Part shown: positions 63,741-64,000 of the stretch, one piece after another
Numbering within the stretch: the first letter of the stretch is position 1
Layout of the letters: each line of letters begins with the position of its first letter
NCBI GenBank assembly: GCA_003254905.1
Contig: QANU01109454.1
Location: 39,018 to 103,017 of the forward strand
Length of the DNA stretch: 64,000 nucleotides
Reading direction: 5' to 3'
Source: Nissolia schottii
Taxonomy: Eukaryota > Streptophyta > Magnoliopsida > Fabales > Fabaceae
Position numbers and translations under genes: made by a program
The notes under the pieces: model-generated
What the model was told of the DNA's origin: nothing
The model's input: the letters and a program-made list of their open reading frames with translations, nothing else
Databases searched by the model: none

Positions 63741-64000
63741 GGGTTAATTATGTTTTTAGTCCCTGTAAAATTAGAAAGTTTGATTTTAGTCCCTGCATAA
63801 AAGTTTTAGTCCCTGGAAAATTGTAAAATTAGGTTTTAGTCCCTGGGATGGGGTGAGGGTTGACTGGGCTGACGTGGTGCTAACGCGGCGCTGATGCGGT
63901 GCGCCACGTGGCATAACCCCAAAACCCAACCCAGACCCACGATCGACCCAAATTATGACCCGACCCGTTTTTATTTATAAAAAAAAAAAAAAAACTCCCT
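63741..64000. mobile_element. Mutator-like MITE or MULE end, cut by the window edge
   Basis: Begins GGGTTAATTATGTTTTTAGT and repeats the TTTTAGTCCCTG phrase four times, as does the left arm of the element at 56815. After about 100 bases it turns into a G+C-rich stretch (TGACGTGGTGCTAACGCGG) unlike the other copy. The right end is outside the window, so size and duplication cannot be checked. Confidence 0.7.

Overview
This is AT-rich nuclear DNA from a flowering plant, probably a legume. The support is split, multi-exon genes with GT..AG introns, LTR retrotransposons, MITEs, microsatellites, and plant-only families (group IIb WRKY, aspartic proteinase with a saposin-like insert). The legume guess rests on the look of the repeats and genes and was not tested by any search. 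There are three assembly gaps (12761-12802, 27241-28006, 52652-53005) and one stray N (47452).

Layout. 1-72 is the possible last exon of a gene cut by the window edge, followed by about 5.6 kb with no gene. 5714-11944 is a dead Ty1/Copia element with a TTAAT target duplication. Its 5' LTR is present as three tandem units, and an 899-bp hAT-like element sits at the start of gag. 14563-16812 (+) is a six-exon group IIb WRKY gene. 20647-24573 (+) is a 13-exon aspartic proteinase gene. A Tourist-like MITE lies at 25627-25778. A large gap hides most of an unidentified gene whose possible 3' part follows at 28007. 30668-32360 (-) encodes a BAP31-like ER membrane protein. 34002-40479 is a decayed Ty3/Gypsy element on the minus strand with two LTRs.

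The right third (41458-62940) is the most unusual part. Four intact, intronless paralogues of one plant family (the family usually labelled 'probable F-box protein At4g22030', although no F-box is visible) lie at 41458-42807 (-), 49285-50556 (+), 53071-54339 (+) and 58339-59691 (+). A likely fifth, broken relic is at about 62690-62935. A seven-exon PMP22/Mpv17-family gene (44853-47682, -) sits between the first two. Two solo LTRs of one family in opposite orientation (54794-55401 and 60198-61364) bracket the fourth paralogue, and a near-palindromic Mutator-like MITE (56815-57112) lies in the same interval. A second MITE of the same kind runs off the right edge.

The genes do not form a pathway: transcription factor, vacuolar-type protease, ER membrane protein and peroxisomal membrane protein are unrelated neighbours, as is usual in plants. 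The one real functional grouping is the At4g22030-like local gene family, which shows birth (tandem copies), divergence (N-termini, base composition) and death (relic) in one 22-kb stretch. No tRNA, rRNA or CRISPR array was recognised.
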